Part shown: positions 1 through 8,822 of the stretch, piece by piece | How the letters are laid out: each line of letters opens with the position of its first letter | Numbering within the stretch: the first letter of the stretch is position 1 | From: Deltaproteobacteria bacterium | Lineage (GTDB): Bacteria; Myxococcota_A; UBA9160; UBA4427 | DNA length: 64,000 nt | Assembly: GCA_002719955.1 (NCBI GenBank) | Contig: PBFW01000067.1 | Coordinates: 108,176-172,175 of the forward strand | Direction: 5' to 3' | The notes under the pieces: model-generated | Database searches by the model: none | The model's input: only the letters and a program-made list of their open reading frames with translations | What the model was told of the DNA's origin: nothing | Translations under genes and position numbers: made by a program

Positions 1-378
1 CTGGATATCGGCGGCGCTGCCCTGGTGCACGATCAGCCTCGGGTCACGGACCGTCTGGGTGAGGAGTTCGCAGAAATCCGGATTGATCTCGATCGCCAGG
101 AGTCTTGCTTCGGGCGCCATGGCCTGGAGGAGCGCTTTGGTCGTCCCGCCGGTTCCAGGGCCCAGCTCGATGATCAGGTTGGATTTTGCGATTTCTGCGC
201 TTCGTGTGATCCGGCGCTCCATCCATCGGGAACTCGGAATGATCGACCCGACCTCCTTGGGGCGCTCGAGGAAACCTCGCAGGAAAGCGATCGGGTGATC
301 GGGCTGGGGGATGAGCGGGTGGGGCTTATCGGAGAGGTCGGAGTTGTCGGACGGGGGGGCCTGCAGGGTCTCGGGCAA
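1..378 (-). CDS. PmtA-like phospholipid N-methyltransferase, partial
   Basis: Class I SAM-dependent methyltransferase; the 3' end lies beyond the left edge, so only the first 126 codons are present. The N-terminal part carries FLRGFLERPKEVGSIIPSS, typical of the phospholipid (phosphatidylethanolamine) N-methyltransferase family. It is followed by the SAM-binding glycine motif IELGPGTGGTTKALL and the acidic strand LLAIEINPDF. These enzymes methylate the head group of membrane lipids; rRNA-dimethylase relatives share the fold, so the substrate is inferred. The start is read as TTG because an AAGGAG Shine-Dalgarno sits at good spacing and the upstream gene's stop (imuB) is only 28 bases away. 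It is the last visible gene of a purN-imuA-imuB run. Confidence 0.75.
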   Translation of the reverse strand, partial: MPETLQAPPSDNSDLSDKPHPLIPQPDHPIAFLRGFLERPKEVGSIIPSSRWMERRITRSAEIAKSNLIIELGPGTGGTTKALLQAMAPEARLLAIEINPDFCELLTQTVRDPRLIVHQGSAADIQ

Positions 379-406
379 CGGAATCTCCTTGGAATAGGAG
401 TCGATT

Positions 407-2017
407 CTAGTCGTAGAGACCGTCTACCTGCCAGCATTTCGTTTTCCAATCGAAACAAAGGCGAAGAACGGTGCCATCGCTCATTTGGAGATCGTAGTGA
501 TCGACTGCGAAATGTGCGGATTTTGACCACCACTGCCCGGTTCTTCGCCAGGGCCCCGCTGCAGTCACGACTCTTCCCTGACTGACCGCGCTGCGCAGAT
601 GGGCGGGGCGGCCGCCTTCGAGGTGAACTTCTGCGTGTAGCGGGGGGCGAATGGCCCGCATCGTTAGTCGAGGATTGTTTTGGGGAGTCGGAGTTCTTTG
701 CGACGACTTTCGAAAAAGACTTCCGGAGGGGCAGGGTTGCTTTTTTCGAAAGGGCTTGAGACCGAAACCATCGGGTCGATGATCGCCGGCGATTTCGGGG
801 GAGCCGACCCGGTCGCTGCCACAGATCGATCCGAGCTCGGCGAGGGTCTGGTCGAGCTCGCTCGGGCTCGGACCTCGCGGCAGGAAGAGGTCGAGCTGTT
901 CGCGGCGAAGGGGCACGCCCTCGCAGAGGAGCACGACGCCTTCGATCGGTGCCGGGGGAGGGTTGCTTTCAGCGGCCAGACGCAGGAGTCGCAAGAGGAC
1001 TCGCTCGTCTTGACAGGGCGAGGCCACGCCGATTTGTAGACTCCGTTTCGCCCCGCCTTCGAGTTGCATGGCCAGTCGCAGGCGTATGCAGCCGAGCGCA
1101 CGGAGTGTCAGTCGTTCGACCAGACGTGCGACGAGTCCGCGCAGAACGAAAGCGAGGGGTTCGAGGCTGGTGATCGGGACCTCGAGGTCCTCGCCTTCTT
1201 CGATGGTCGTCGTGCGGGGTTCGGGCAGCGGTGGTTCGGCTTCCTCTCCGCGCGCTCGAGTGACGAGTTCGAGCAGGCTCGGGCCGAGACGCGCGGCGAG
1301 ATCGCGATGGGGGAGTCGCAAGAGGTCGTGAATGCGACGGATTCCGAAACGGGTGAGTGCCTGGGCCGTAGGGTCGTCTGGATCGAGCAGGTCGATGGAA
1401 AGGGGAGAGAGGAACTCAATCTCGCGGTCGGGCGGGAGGATGCACGTCGTTTCGGGTTCGGTGTTCGGGGCACGATCGATCGGGTCAGATGAACGGGAGA
1501 GCGAGAGCTGGAGGTGGAGGTGGCGAGCAGCGAGACGCGCGACTCCGCGTGAAGAAGCGAGGCCGACGAGGCCGATGATCCCCGTCCGTTCGGCGCGGGC
1601 GTGGAGCATCGAAGCGAAGGCGTGCTCACTCTCTTCATGAGTCCCTCCGTGGAGCGCTTTGATTCCGGTGGCATCGACGTAGACGGCTCCTTCCGAGGCA
1701 AAAATCCCTGAGGTGCAATCCGCGAGTTCGGCTCGTGGCGCAAGGGAGAGCGCTACGTCGAGCAGCGCCTCACGGGCATTTTGCTCGAGGATGGGCGAGG
1801 CGATGCGGACCTCGATCTCGGGACAGACTGCGCGCGCCTGGGGCAGCGTTTGCCCCACGCGTACGCTGCGTAGGGCGGCTTCTCGGGAGAGGGCGAGAAT
1901 CTCGGAGCGCGTTCCCGGGCCGGTCGTGATGGCGAGGGGTAGGCCGCGCAGGTCGGGGCTCGCCCGAAGCTCTGCATGGAGCGGAAGGTCCGGGACGAGA
2001 AGACATGCGATCCGCAT
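407..2017 (-). CDS. imuB: ImuB, inactive Y-family polymerase-like mutasome protein
   Basis: About 536 residues. The Y-family fold starts at MRIACLLVPDL and includes the finger/palm region with an HhH-like stretch (FGIRRIHDLLRLPHRDLAARLG). The catalytic acids of true Y-family polymerases are missing: the usual DxDxFFA motif is replaced by VPDLPLHAE, and the SxDE motif by VYVDATG. This is the known ImuB condition, where the protein acts as a clamp-binding adaptor for the error-prone polymerase DnaE2 in SOS mutagenesis. The last ~75 residues match the DUF6504 tail (TGQWWSK, WQVDGLYD). The longer open frame starts 34 codons upstream, inside imuA. The chosen ATG lies 4 bases after the imuA stop, which indicates translational coupling. 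No dnaE2 follows within the window. Confidence 0.9.
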   Translation of the reverse strand: MRIACLLVPDLPLHAELRASPDLRGLPLAITTGPGTRSEILALSREAALRSVRVGQTLPQARAVCPEIEVRIASPILEQNAREALLDVALSLAPRAELADCTSGIFASEGAVYVDATGIKALHGGTHEESEHAFASMLHARAERTGIIGLVGLASSRGVARLAARHLHLQLSLSRSSDPIDRAPNTEPETTCILPPDREIEFLSPLSIDLLDPDDPTAQALTRFGIRRIHDLLRLPHRDLAARLGPSLLELVTRARGEEAEPPLPEPRTTTIEEGEDLEVPITSLEPLAFVLRGLVARLVERLTLRALGCIRLRLAMQLEGGAKRSLQIGVASPCQDERVLLRLLRLAAESNPPPAPIEGVVLLCEGVPLRREQLDLFLPRGPSPSELDQTLAELGSICGSDRVGSPEIAGDHRPDGFGLKPFRKKQPCPSGSLFRKSSQRTPTPQNNPRLTMRAIRPPLHAEVHLEGGRPAHLRSAVSQGRVVTAAGPWRRTGQWWSKSAHFAVDHYDLQMSDGTVLRLCFDWKTKCWQVDGLYD

Positions 2018-2021
2018 TGGT

Positions 2022-2975
2022 CTAGCCCCGCCGAGTCTTGCATGGAGGAGGATGAGGGAGGGGTGATTCCGATTCCGCTCGGATAGCCTCTGCTCGAATC
2101 GAGAGCGCCACCTTCCCACCGGTTGGGTAGTTGCGACGACGGCGCAGGACGGCCTGGGTTTCGATCGTTTCGAGCAGGCTGGGAGGCCCGATGAAGCGGG
2201 TCTCTCGGGCCTTCATCTCGAGGACCAGCTCGGCCCGAGAGCCCGTCATGGGCTCGTTCGACAAGACCACCAGGGTGGTGCGCGTGCCCACGGCCAGCCT
2301 GGCCAGCCTCAACCAGGTCACATCCTTGATCCGGGTCTTTTGTGGATTCTCCGGCTGAAAGAGATCGAAGACGATCAGTTTGAACCCCTCCGTCTGAAGC
2401 AGACGGTCACAGCTGCGCAGGGCCTCCTCTTCGGAGCGCGCGCGGACCCAGAGCAGGTGGTCGAGGTCTTCCTCCTCGCCACCCCGGGCGAGGATCGTCT
2501 CCGTAGCGGAGTTGGGGTCGAAGGCATCCGCAAGGTCGACCCAGGCGGCGAGCACGCCCTGCGAAAGGGCCTCGGCGAGCAGGCAGAGAGCGAGAGAGGT
2601 CCGCCCCGAACTCCGATCTGAAAAAGAGGCCCCACAGATTTCGCTCAGGCGGCCAGCGGGAAACCCGCCCCCGAGGCGTGCGTCGAGGGCCGGCAGACCC
2701 GTTGCATGAAAGCACGGGGAGTCAGCGGCTTCGTCAGCGCCCGCGGCTTCGTAATGAGTGCCGCGGTGGATTTGAGAACCGAGATCGACAAGCAGGGCCT
2801 CGAGCGCGCCGCTACGAGGGGTGCGGGGCGTCCCGATCGAGTCTCGAGGAGAGTGGACATTGCGGGGGAGGGGCAGGCGACCGACCGGAGGCACACGGGG
2901 CGTTCGAGTCCGCCGCGCGCCGCCCACGGGGCCGTCTGCCCGACCGACCGGGGAGTCGGGGGGAGCGGGGGGCAT
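2022..2975 (-). CDS. imuA: ImuA, RecA-like SOS cassette protein
   Basis: RecA-fold protein of the ImuA/SulA-like group, 317 residues from the first ATG. The core starts near residue 80 with the RecA-like stretch TGLPALDARLGGGFPAGRL. The phosphate-binding loop is SSGRTSLAL, where Arg replaces the Walker A Lys. ImuA works with ImuB and DnaE2 in induced mutagenesis; it is not a recombinase. The first ~60 residues are rich in Pro and Arg and look unstructured, so the true start could be internal. I kept the ATG because a TAAGG sequence precedes it. It follows purN by 17 bases, so the cassette is probably co-transcribed with purN and may also have its own promoter inside that gene. No clear LexA box was found by eye. 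Confidence 0.75.
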   Translation of the reverse strand: MPPAPPDSPVGRADGPVGGARRTRTPRVPPVGRLPLPRNVHSPRDSIGTPRTPRSGALEALLVDLGSQIHRGTHYEAAGADEAADSPCFHATGLPALDARLGGGFPAGRLSEICGASFSDRSSGRTSLALCLLAEALSQGVLAAWVDLADAFDPNSATETILARGGEEEDLDHLLWVRARSEEEALRSCDRLLQTEGFKLIVFDLFQPENPQKTRIKDVTWLRLARLAVGTRTTLVVLSNEPMTGSRAELVLEMKARETRFIGPPSLLETIETQAVLRRRRNYPTGGKVALSIRAEAIRAESESPLPHPPPCKTRRG

Positions 2976-2992
2976 CGCCTTACTTTCGCTTT

Positions 2993-3643
2993 TTATTCGC
3001 CCATGTCAAGCGCGATTCGTGTTCGCCCCTCCTCGATCCGGACCCGCCCGGTCGCGATCAGTCGGATCGCCTCGGGGAGAAGTCTCCGCTCGAGCGCCTG
3101 GACGCGGGCCGCGAGGCTGTCCGGGGTGTCGTCGTCGAGGACCGCCACGGTGTCCTGCAGGAGGATAGGGCCCTCGTCGTAGCCTGCGCTCACGAAATGG
3201 ACCGTGGCGCCCGTCAGTTTCACGCCCTTTGCCAACACGGCTTCGTGGACATGATGTCCGTAGAAGCCCTGACCCGAGAAGGCCGGAATCAGCGCCGGGT
3301 GGACGTTCAGGGCCCGCCCCTCATAGCGCTCACGCAGATCGAAGGGGGAGAGGAAACCGAGCAGACAGACCAGGTCGGGTTCGAAGCGGGTGAGTGCCTC
3401 GTGGAGCGCATCGTTGAAGGAGGCGACATCGGGATATTCGCGGCGCGGAACGGCAATCGCCGGGATCCCTCGCTTCTCGGCGCGTTCCAGCCCGAAAGCA
3501 CTCTTCTTGGACGACAGGACGCAGACGATTTCGGCGGGAAGGTCTGCCTCGATCTCTTCGAAGAGATTCTCGAGGCTCGTCCCACTCCCCGAGAGGAGCA
3601 CGGCGATCCGGAGTTTCTCACCCGCCGTCCCTAGCTCGGCCAT
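2993..3643 (-). CDS. purN: Phosphoribosylglycinamide formyltransferase
   Basis: Transfers a formyl group from 10-formyltetrahydrofolate to GAR in purine synthesis, in the cytosol. At 216 residues it is the usual length. Family motifs are clear: LLSGSGTSLENL near the N-terminus for phosphate binding, the NVHPALIPAF segment containing the catalytic Asn and His, and GATVHFVSAGYDEGPIL with the catalytic Asp. The gene lies between metF and imuA on the same strand, with 72 and 17 bases of spacing. Folate C1 chemistry (metF, purN) is thus placed upstream of a DNA-damage cassette. Confidence 0.97.
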   Translation of the reverse strand: MAELGTAGEKLRIAVLLSGSGTSLENLFEEIEADLPAEIVCVLSSKKSAFGLERAEKRGIPAIAVPRREYPDVASFNDALHEALTRFEPDLVCLLGFLSPFDLRERYEGRALNVHPALIPAFSGQGFYGHHVHEAVLAKGVKLTGATVHFVSAGYDEGPILLQDTVAVLDDDTPDSLAARVQALERRLLPEAIRLIATGRVRIEEGRTRIALDMGE

Positions 3644-3715
3644 GACCCCGCCCTCGTTTATGTCGCGAAAGCCCCGCCCGAAACCGATGCCCCCGCGGCG
3701 CCGAAAAGAACGGCC

Positions 3716-4591
3716 TCAGCCGAAGAGATTCTCGAAGATCTCGCGCGAGGCCGGTGATCGGTTGAGCGTATAGAACTGGATGCCATCGACCCCGCGCGCC
3801 AATAGCTCCTCGCATTGTATCGTCGCCCAACGCACGCCGAGTGCATAGGTCGCCTTGGCATCGTCGTCGACGCGCTCGAGCTCGGCGTCGAGTTCCGCGG
3901 GAATCGCAGTTCCGTTCATGGCCGCCATCCGGCGGATGCCCGAGACCGTGGCGATCGGCATGATGCCCGGCACGATGGGGACCTCGATGCCGGCGGCGCG
4001 ACAGCGCTCGACGAAATCGAAGAAATGTGCGTTTTCGAAAAAAAAATTGCTGACCAGGAAATCCGCGCCGGCATCGACCTTGCGCTTGATATTCGCGATA
4101 TCCGTGGCCGCATCCGGTGCCTCGGGATGGGTTTCAGGGGCGCAGGCAGCACCGATCGAGAAAGCATCCCGATCATCGCGTTCGGCGATATAGGCCACGA
4201 GTTCGTTCGCGTATCGAAATCCGTCCGTCGGGGCCTCGAAATCGGGGTCGTCCTGGGGCGGGTCGCCACGAAGGGCTAGAACGTTATGGACGTCACCCGC
4301 TTTCAACTGTTCGAGGATGCCACCGATTTCTCTCGGTCGGAATCCTGTGCAGGGGAGATGGCACATCGTGACGAGTCCGATCTCCCGCGTAATCTCGACG
4401 GTCAGATCGACGGTCTTGGATCGGGTGCTCCCGCCGGCACCCATCGTGACCGAGACGAAGCCGGGCGCGAGCTGCTTCAGATCCTCGATGGTTCTGAAGA
4501 GCGTTCGGTAGCCCGCGTCGGTCTTTGGCGGGAAGAACTCGAAGGAGATGATCGGATCTTTCGAGTTCCGGTAGATCTCGGAAATCAGCAT
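3716..4591 (-). CDS. metF: 5,10-methylenetetrahydrofolate reductase
   Basis: FAD-dependent enzyme reducing methylene-THF to methyl-THF for methionine synthesis. The 291 residues from MLISEIYRNS match bacterial MetF length. Visible family features are FEFFPPKTDAGYRTL near the start, VTMGAGGSTR, CHLPCTGF, LALRGDPP, SNFFFENAHFFDF and PGIMPI. The open frame extends 184 codons upstream, but that part overlaps the divergent adenosine kinase region and shows no homology, so the internal ATG is used. It is divergent from an AdoK-like gene across a 177-base spacer. Both proteins serve the methyl cycle. Confidence 0.96.
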   Translation of the reverse strand: MLISEIYRNSKDPIISFEFFPPKTDAGYRTLFRTIEDLKQLAPGFVSVTMGAGGSTRSKTVDLTVEITREIGLVTMCHLPCTGFRPREIGGILEQLKAGDVHNVLALRGDPPQDDPDFEAPTDGFRYANELVAYIAERDDRDAFSIGAACAPETHPEAPDAATDIANIKRKVDAGADFLVSNFFFENAHFFDFVERCRAAGIEVPIVPGIMPIATVSGIRRMAAMNGTAIPAELDAELERVDDDAKATYALGVRWATIQCEELLARGVDGIQFYTLNRSPASREIFENLFG

Positions 4592-4768
4592 CGCGCCAGC
4601 GTAGCATTGCCGAAGTAGACGACCGCGAATTCCCCTCCGGCAGGCGAATCCGGGCGTGGGCGTTGACGGCTGAGAAGCCACCAGCGAGACTGCGGCCGCC
4701 GATTTCGGCGATTCACCGCCGCTCCTCGAGTGCGATGCGCGTGAGCCAATCAGAGTGGGGTAGCTAAA

Positions 4769-5731
4769 ATGTCCGTGCTCGTGACCGGGTCCGTCGCCGT
4801 CGACCACATCATGGTCTTCGATGATCATTTCAAGAATCATTTCGTGGCCGATCAGCTCGAGAAGTTGAACGTGGCCTTCCACGTCCCCTCGATGGTCAAG
4901 AAATACGGGGGGACGGGCGCGAATATCGCCTACAACCTGTGTCGCCTCGGGGTCGATCCGATCCTGCTCGCGAGTGTCGGTCCCGACCTCGGTGCCTATG
5001 CCGATTGGATGGATCAGAGTGGCATTCGCCGGGATCATCTGCGCGTGATCGACGATGCCTTTACCGCCGCCTGCTTCATCACGACGGATGCCTCGAACAA
5101 CCAGATCATCTCCTTTCATCCCGGCGCGATGGACCGCGCCCACGAAGCGCGGGTGGCCGATGTCAACGAGGATTTCTCGGTCGGGATCGTTTCGCCCAAC
5201 GGCCGTCAGGCGATGATCGATTACGCGAGGGATTTGAAGGAACGTGGTGTCCAGACGGTCATCGATCCGGGGCAGGGCCTTCCTATCCTCGATAAAGATG
5301 ATCTGTTGTCAGCACTCACCGGCGCGGCGGTCTATATCGTCAACGAATACGAGTGGGAGCTGACCCGTGCGAAGACGGGCCTCGATGAGGATGGGATCGC
5401 CGAGCGGGTCGGGGCGCTGATCGTGACGCGGGGCGATGCGGGCTCGATGCTTCGGCGTGGAGGGTTGTCCGCCGATCTCAAGATGGAGAGCGACCGGACC
5501 GTGGTCGCGCCGGTGAAGGCCGAAGAGGTCGTCGACCCGACGGGTTGTGGGGACTCCTATCGAGCGGGCTTGTTATTCGCGCTCGCGAATGGACTCTCGC
5601 TCGAGGTCGGGACCCGGCTGGGAAGCCTGATGGGGTCGATCAAGGTTGGCTGTAGTGGACCACAGGGAATCGGTCTCGACCTGGCTGCGATTCGGAGTCG
5701 TTATGAGGTGGAATTCGGCGAGAGTTTCTAA
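4769..5731 (+). CDS. PfkB-family adenosine kinase (AdoK-like)
   Basis: Ribokinase-fold sugar/nucleoside kinase of 320 residues. The N-terminal VTGSVAVDHIM, the middle ISFHPGAMDRA and NEYEWELTRAKTG closely resemble mycobacterial adenosine kinase AdoK as I recall it. The second PfkB signature, DPTGCGDSYRAGL, holds the catalytic Asp and the anion hole. The likely reaction is adenosine + ATP to AMP + ADP. This would clear the adenosine released from S-adenosylhomocysteine, which fits the divergent metF next door. The Shine-Dalgarno is weak (GTGGGGTAG). Another PfkB substrate (ribose, fructose phosphate) is possible but less likely. Confidence 0.85.
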   Translation: MSVLVTGSVAVDHIMVFDDHFKNHFVADQLEKLNVAFHVPSMVKKYGGTGANIAYNLCRLGVDPILLASVGPDLGAYADWMDQSGIRRDHLRVIDDAFTAACFITTDASNNQIISFHPGAMDRAHEARVADVNEDFSVGIVSPNGRQAMIDYARDLKERGVQTVIDPGQGLPILDKDDLLSALTGAAVYIVNEYEWELTRAKTGLDEDGIAERVGALIVTRGDAGSMLRRGGLSADLKMESDRTVVAPVKAEEVVDPTGCGDSYRAGLLFALANGLSLEVGTRLGSLMGSIKVGCSGPQGIGLDLAAIRSRYEVEFGESF

Positions 5732-5824
5732 CGGGAGTGGTGCTTGTTGCGCGGCCCCTCGGTTTGGCTCTCCGACCGTCGCTGCGAGGCCGACCCGGGT
5801 CGTTTTGGAACAGGAGGGTGGCTG

Positions 5825-7006
5825 ATGCGGGCCGACATGCAGCGGCCCGTGCCGGGCTTCGAGATCGTGGTGATCGGTGCCGGTGTGATCGGTCTCGCGA
5901 TCGCAGCGAAGCTTGCTCGCCGGGGTCGCTCGGTCCTGATCCTCGAGCGCGAAAAGGGCATCGCGCGCGGAATTTCCAGTCGCAACAGCGAAGTCATCCA
6001 TGCAGGGATCTACTACCCTGCCGCGACCCTGAAGGCGCAGATGTGTGTGGAGGGGCGCGAGCGGCTCTATGCCTGGTGCGAGCAGAAGCGGGTCGCCCAT
6101 CGAAGGCTCGGGAAACTGATCGTTGCGACGGCCGATCGCGAGGAGCCGATCCTGGAGGATCTGCTGGCGCGGGGGCGAGCCAATGGCGTGGAGCGCCTGG
6201 ATCTGATCGATGCTGCCGCCAGCGCGGCCCTCGAACCTGGGATCGTCGCGCGGGCGGCGCTGTATTCGCCTGATACCGGAATCGTCGACGGGCAGGGGCT
6301 CTGTTTGTCATTGCTCGCAGAAGCCGAATCCGCGGGTGCCGCTCTGGCGCTCGCGCGCAGGGTCGAGGGCCTCGAGCCGCGCTCCTACGGTTGGCGGGTC
6401 GAGGTTCGTGGCGATGGCGGTGGGGTGGAAGGGGTCGACACGGGATGCGTGGTCGATGCAGCGGGGCTCGATGCTGATCGCATCGCTGCGCTGGCAGGGC
6501 TGCCGATCGATCGTCTGCGATGGCGGCAACACCCCTGCAAGGGGGATTATTTCTCGCTGGCAGCCGGGGGACCGGATCTGCCCGAACACCTGATCTACCC
6601 GGTGCCTCAACAGGTCGGTCTCGGAATCCATGCGACGCTCGATCTGGCGGGTCGCATTCGCTTCGGACCCGATGCGGAATATGTCATGCGGAGCGTCTCC
6701 GCCTCCGTTCCCAGTCCAGATTCAGTATCGGTCTACGACTACGACGTCGATGCGGCAAAAGCGACCCTCTTTCGTGATGCCGTTTCGCGCTATTGGCCGG
6801 CGGTGGGCGAGGCTGAACTCTTGCCGGATTATGCGGGGATTCGTCCGAGACTTGCTGGGCCCGGAGACGGTTTTCGTGATTTCGTCGTCGAGGAGACTTC
6901 CGACCACGCGGTCCCCGGCTTCATCGCGTGTATCGGGATCGAATCGCCCGGGTTGACCGCCGCGCTCGCCCTGGCGGAGCGGGTGGCTGCCCTGGAATCT
7001 GTCTAG
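5825..7006 (+). CDS. FAD-dependent oxidoreductase, L-2-hydroxyglutarate oxidase-like
   Basis: DAO-family flavoprotein of 393 residues. The Rossmann FAD motif VVIGAGVIGLAIAAKLARRG lies near residue 15 and is followed by ILEREKGIARG. The segment SSRNSEVIHAGIYYP is the signature of the L-2-hydroxyglutarate dehydrogenase/oxidase (LhgO, L2HGDH) branch. The C-terminal IGIESPGLTAALALAERV is the second dinucleotide-contact helix. An AGGAGG at 5812-5817 fixes the start at the ATG at 5825, not the ATG 81 bases upstream. It follows the adenosine kinase by 93 bases. Substrate assignment within the family is uncertain. Confidence 0.85.
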   Translation: MRADMQRPVPGFEIVVIGAGVIGLAIAAKLARRGRSVLILEREKGIARGISSRNSEVIHAGIYYPAATLKAQMCVEGRERLYAWCEQKRVAHRRLGKLIVATADREEPILEDLLARGRANGVERLDLIDAAASAALEPGIVARAALYSPDTGIVDGQGLCLSLLAEAESAGAALALARRVEGLEPRSYGWRVEVRGDGGGVEGVDTGCVVDAAGLDADRIAALAGLPIDRLRWRQHPCKGDYFSLAAGGPDLPEHLIYPVPQQVGLGIHATLDLAGRIRFGPDAEYVMRSVSASVPSPDSVSVYDYDVDAAKATLFRDAVSRYWPAVGEAELLPDYAGIRPRLAGPGDGFRDFVVEETSDHAVPGFIACIGIESPGLTAALALAERVAALESV

Positions 7007-7037
7007 AAGCCATCTCGTCGATCGCTCGACCGCCTAA

Positions 7038-7859
7038 TTATTCGAGCCAGACCACCGAACAACCCATATTATCCCCGGCCTTCTGGCGGCGGTGGGCACG
7101 CATAGCGACCTCGACGACTTCACGGCAGGTATCGACGGCCCGTCTATCCGTTGGCGAATCGGACTCCGCACGCGAGACGGCGCTGAGAACCGCCTGGGCG
7201 GGGTCGTCGACACCGATTCCCGGTTCGGAGAGGCCGTCGGTTGCGAGCACGACCGCGCGGATCTCGGAAAGGCTACGCACTCCGATCATCGCGTATTGCT
7301 CGATGGTTTCCGCGCGGGCTTCCTCGTACCCGAGAAAGGGGGTGAATTTCCAGTCGGTATTCCGACCGCCCAGCTCGATCGCACTGCCGTGATCGACCGC
7401 GAAGAGATGACTGTCGCCGACGGAGAGGTGGAGGAGCAGGTCATCGGCGGGTCGGAGCAGCGCGAGAACGAAGGTCGTTGGCGCCGGCGGGAGCTGATTG
7501 CGCCCGGCGATCTCCAGGATCGCCCGATTGCTGGCAATCAGCGCTTCGATTCCTCGCTGGCGCCATGCGGATTCGCCCACGACGGGGGCGGTCGATGAGG
7601 TCCACGCACTCGCGAATCGATCGAAGATCGCCTCGACGGCGGCCTCGGAACCGAGTTCCCCGTGGTGGCCGTCGGCGGCGACGATGAGCTGACCACCCTC
7701 GCCGAGGGCGAAGGCCACGCAGTCCTCGTTGGGGTCCGTATGCGAATAGGTCTTTCGGGCGCCGCCGCGAGTGAGTGCGACTGCGGCGCGACCGAGCCCC
7801 TCGAGTTCGAGACGCCCGATCTGGCGGTGGTCACGGCCACGGAGGAAAGCGGTCTGCAT
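7038..7859 (-). CDS. PP2C-type serine/threonine protein phosphatase
   Basis: Metal-dependent phosphatase of 273 residues. The metal-binding positions of the PP2C family are visible: DPNEDC, AADGHHGELG, VLATDGLSE and AGDNMG. It probably dephosphorylates Ser/Thr residues on regulatory proteins in the cytosol. The family is often paired with kinases or anti-sigma factors, and here a reduced histidine kinase gene is divergent 248 bases away. It is convergent with the upstream flavoenzyme, with 31 bases between the stops. Confidence 0.85.
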   Translation of the reverse strand: MQTAFLRGRDHRQIGRLELEGLGRAAVALTRGGARKTYSHTDPNEDCVAFALGEGGQLIVAADGHHGELGSEAAVEAIFDRFASAWTSSTAPVVGESAWRQRGIEALIASNRAILEIAGRNQLPPAPTTFVLALLRPADDLLLHLSVGDSHLFAVDHGSAIELGGRNTDWKFTPFLGYEEARAETIEQYAMIGVRSLSEIRAVVLATDGLSEPGIGVDDPAQAVLSAVSRAESDSPTDRRAVDTCREVVEVAMRAHRRQKAGDNMGCSVVWLE

Positions 7860-8107
7860 CGATGACTAGCCTTCCGCCGACGGGGTCGTGGGGCGCATGT
7901 CCTCGCCGGGATCGGGCGCTGCGGCGAGTCGCTGGAGGCAATCGAATGCCTGAACGTCATTGGGCATCGGGCTCGTCTCGATGGGTCGAGGGGGCCACCC
8001 ATGGTACATCTTTCAAGTGGGCGTTGGCGCTCGCATTCGCGTTTGCGCCACGGAACTCTATGTTCTCCGGGTGAGCCCATTCCGACTCGGGTTCGAAGGG
8101 GCCGAGC

Positions 8108-8749
8108 ATGGGGGAATCAAGGGAGGTCGCGCATGAGCTCGTCTTTGCCGTCGCGCACGAGATCGGGAATCACCTCGGCGGAATTCGCTTACAGGCGCAC
8201 CTGATCGACGAGGAGTTCGATGTTCGTTCGCTGGCGGAAGCCTCGATCGCCATCGATGAAATGGCCGGTCGATCCGGTCGCCTGTTGGCGTTGCTGCGAC
8301 CGCTCCTCGCCGATGTCTTTCGCATTTCGTCTGGCGAGGGCTGGTCGAGTCTACTCGGTCGGGTTCGGCAGCAGATCGAGGACGAGGGAACGCGAGGTGC
8401 GCGCTTCGAACTCGAATATCCTGCCGAGGATTCGCACGAAGCACCACCGCTCGAGTGGATCCATTCACTTCTGGTTGTCCTCGTGGGGGCGACGATCGCT
8501 CATGTCGGTTCTCGCGGATCGGTCGTCGTTGCCCTCGAGAAGGGAGACGACGTGACGATCCTCAGCGTCGAGGACGATGGAGAAGAAGAAGATCTCTCAC
8601 CCGAGGGCGCGTATCGAGGCCGGCCGCTCGCGCTTGCGCTCGCACGGGAGTTGCTCGGCCGGGCCGGAGGGCGCGTCGAGGCGCGCCGATGCGCGAAAGC
8701 ACCCTCGCCGACGACCCGGGTCGAGCTGGTCTTCTCGAATCCTCGTTAG
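8108..8749 (+). CDS. Reduced histidine kinase-like protein
   Basis: 213 residues with no membrane segment, PAS or receiver domain. The N-terminal H-box AVAHEIGNHLGGIRL is a normal HisKA phospho-acceptor helix. A helical dimerisation region with EMAGRSGRLLALLRPLL follows. The C-terminal half has the outline of a HATPase domain (SVEDDGEEEDL, RGRPLALALARELLGRAGGRVEARR). The N-box Asn and a standard G1 DxGxG are not recognisable, so ATP binding is doubtful. It could be a phosphotransfer protein or a kinase that depends on a partner. The divergent PP2C gene is the nearest candidate for shared function. Confidence 0.7.
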   Translation: MGESREVAHELVFAVAHEIGNHLGGIRLQAHLIDEEFDVRSLAEASIAIDEMAGRSGRLLALLRPLLADVFRISSGEGWSSLLGRVRQQIEDEGTRGARFELEYPAEDSHEAPPLEWIHSLLVVLVGATIAHVGSRGSVVVALEKGDDVTILSVEDDGEEEDLSPEGAYRGRPLALALARELLGRAGGRVEARRCAKAPSPTTRVELVFSNPR

Positions 8750-8822
8750 GTGGCGAGCTGGCTCTTCTTCCCTGTCGCCGTGGGTTGCAGCGCTGAGATC
8801 GGCGGCTCTCGCATGTCCCAGC

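Noticed and set aside
4592..4768. SAH or SAM riboswitch between metF and the adenosine kinase gene
   Set aside because: GAGGAGCGGCGG on the metF side looked suggestive, but the conserved cores of the SAH and SAM-II elements are not present. Only a short hairpin can be supported.
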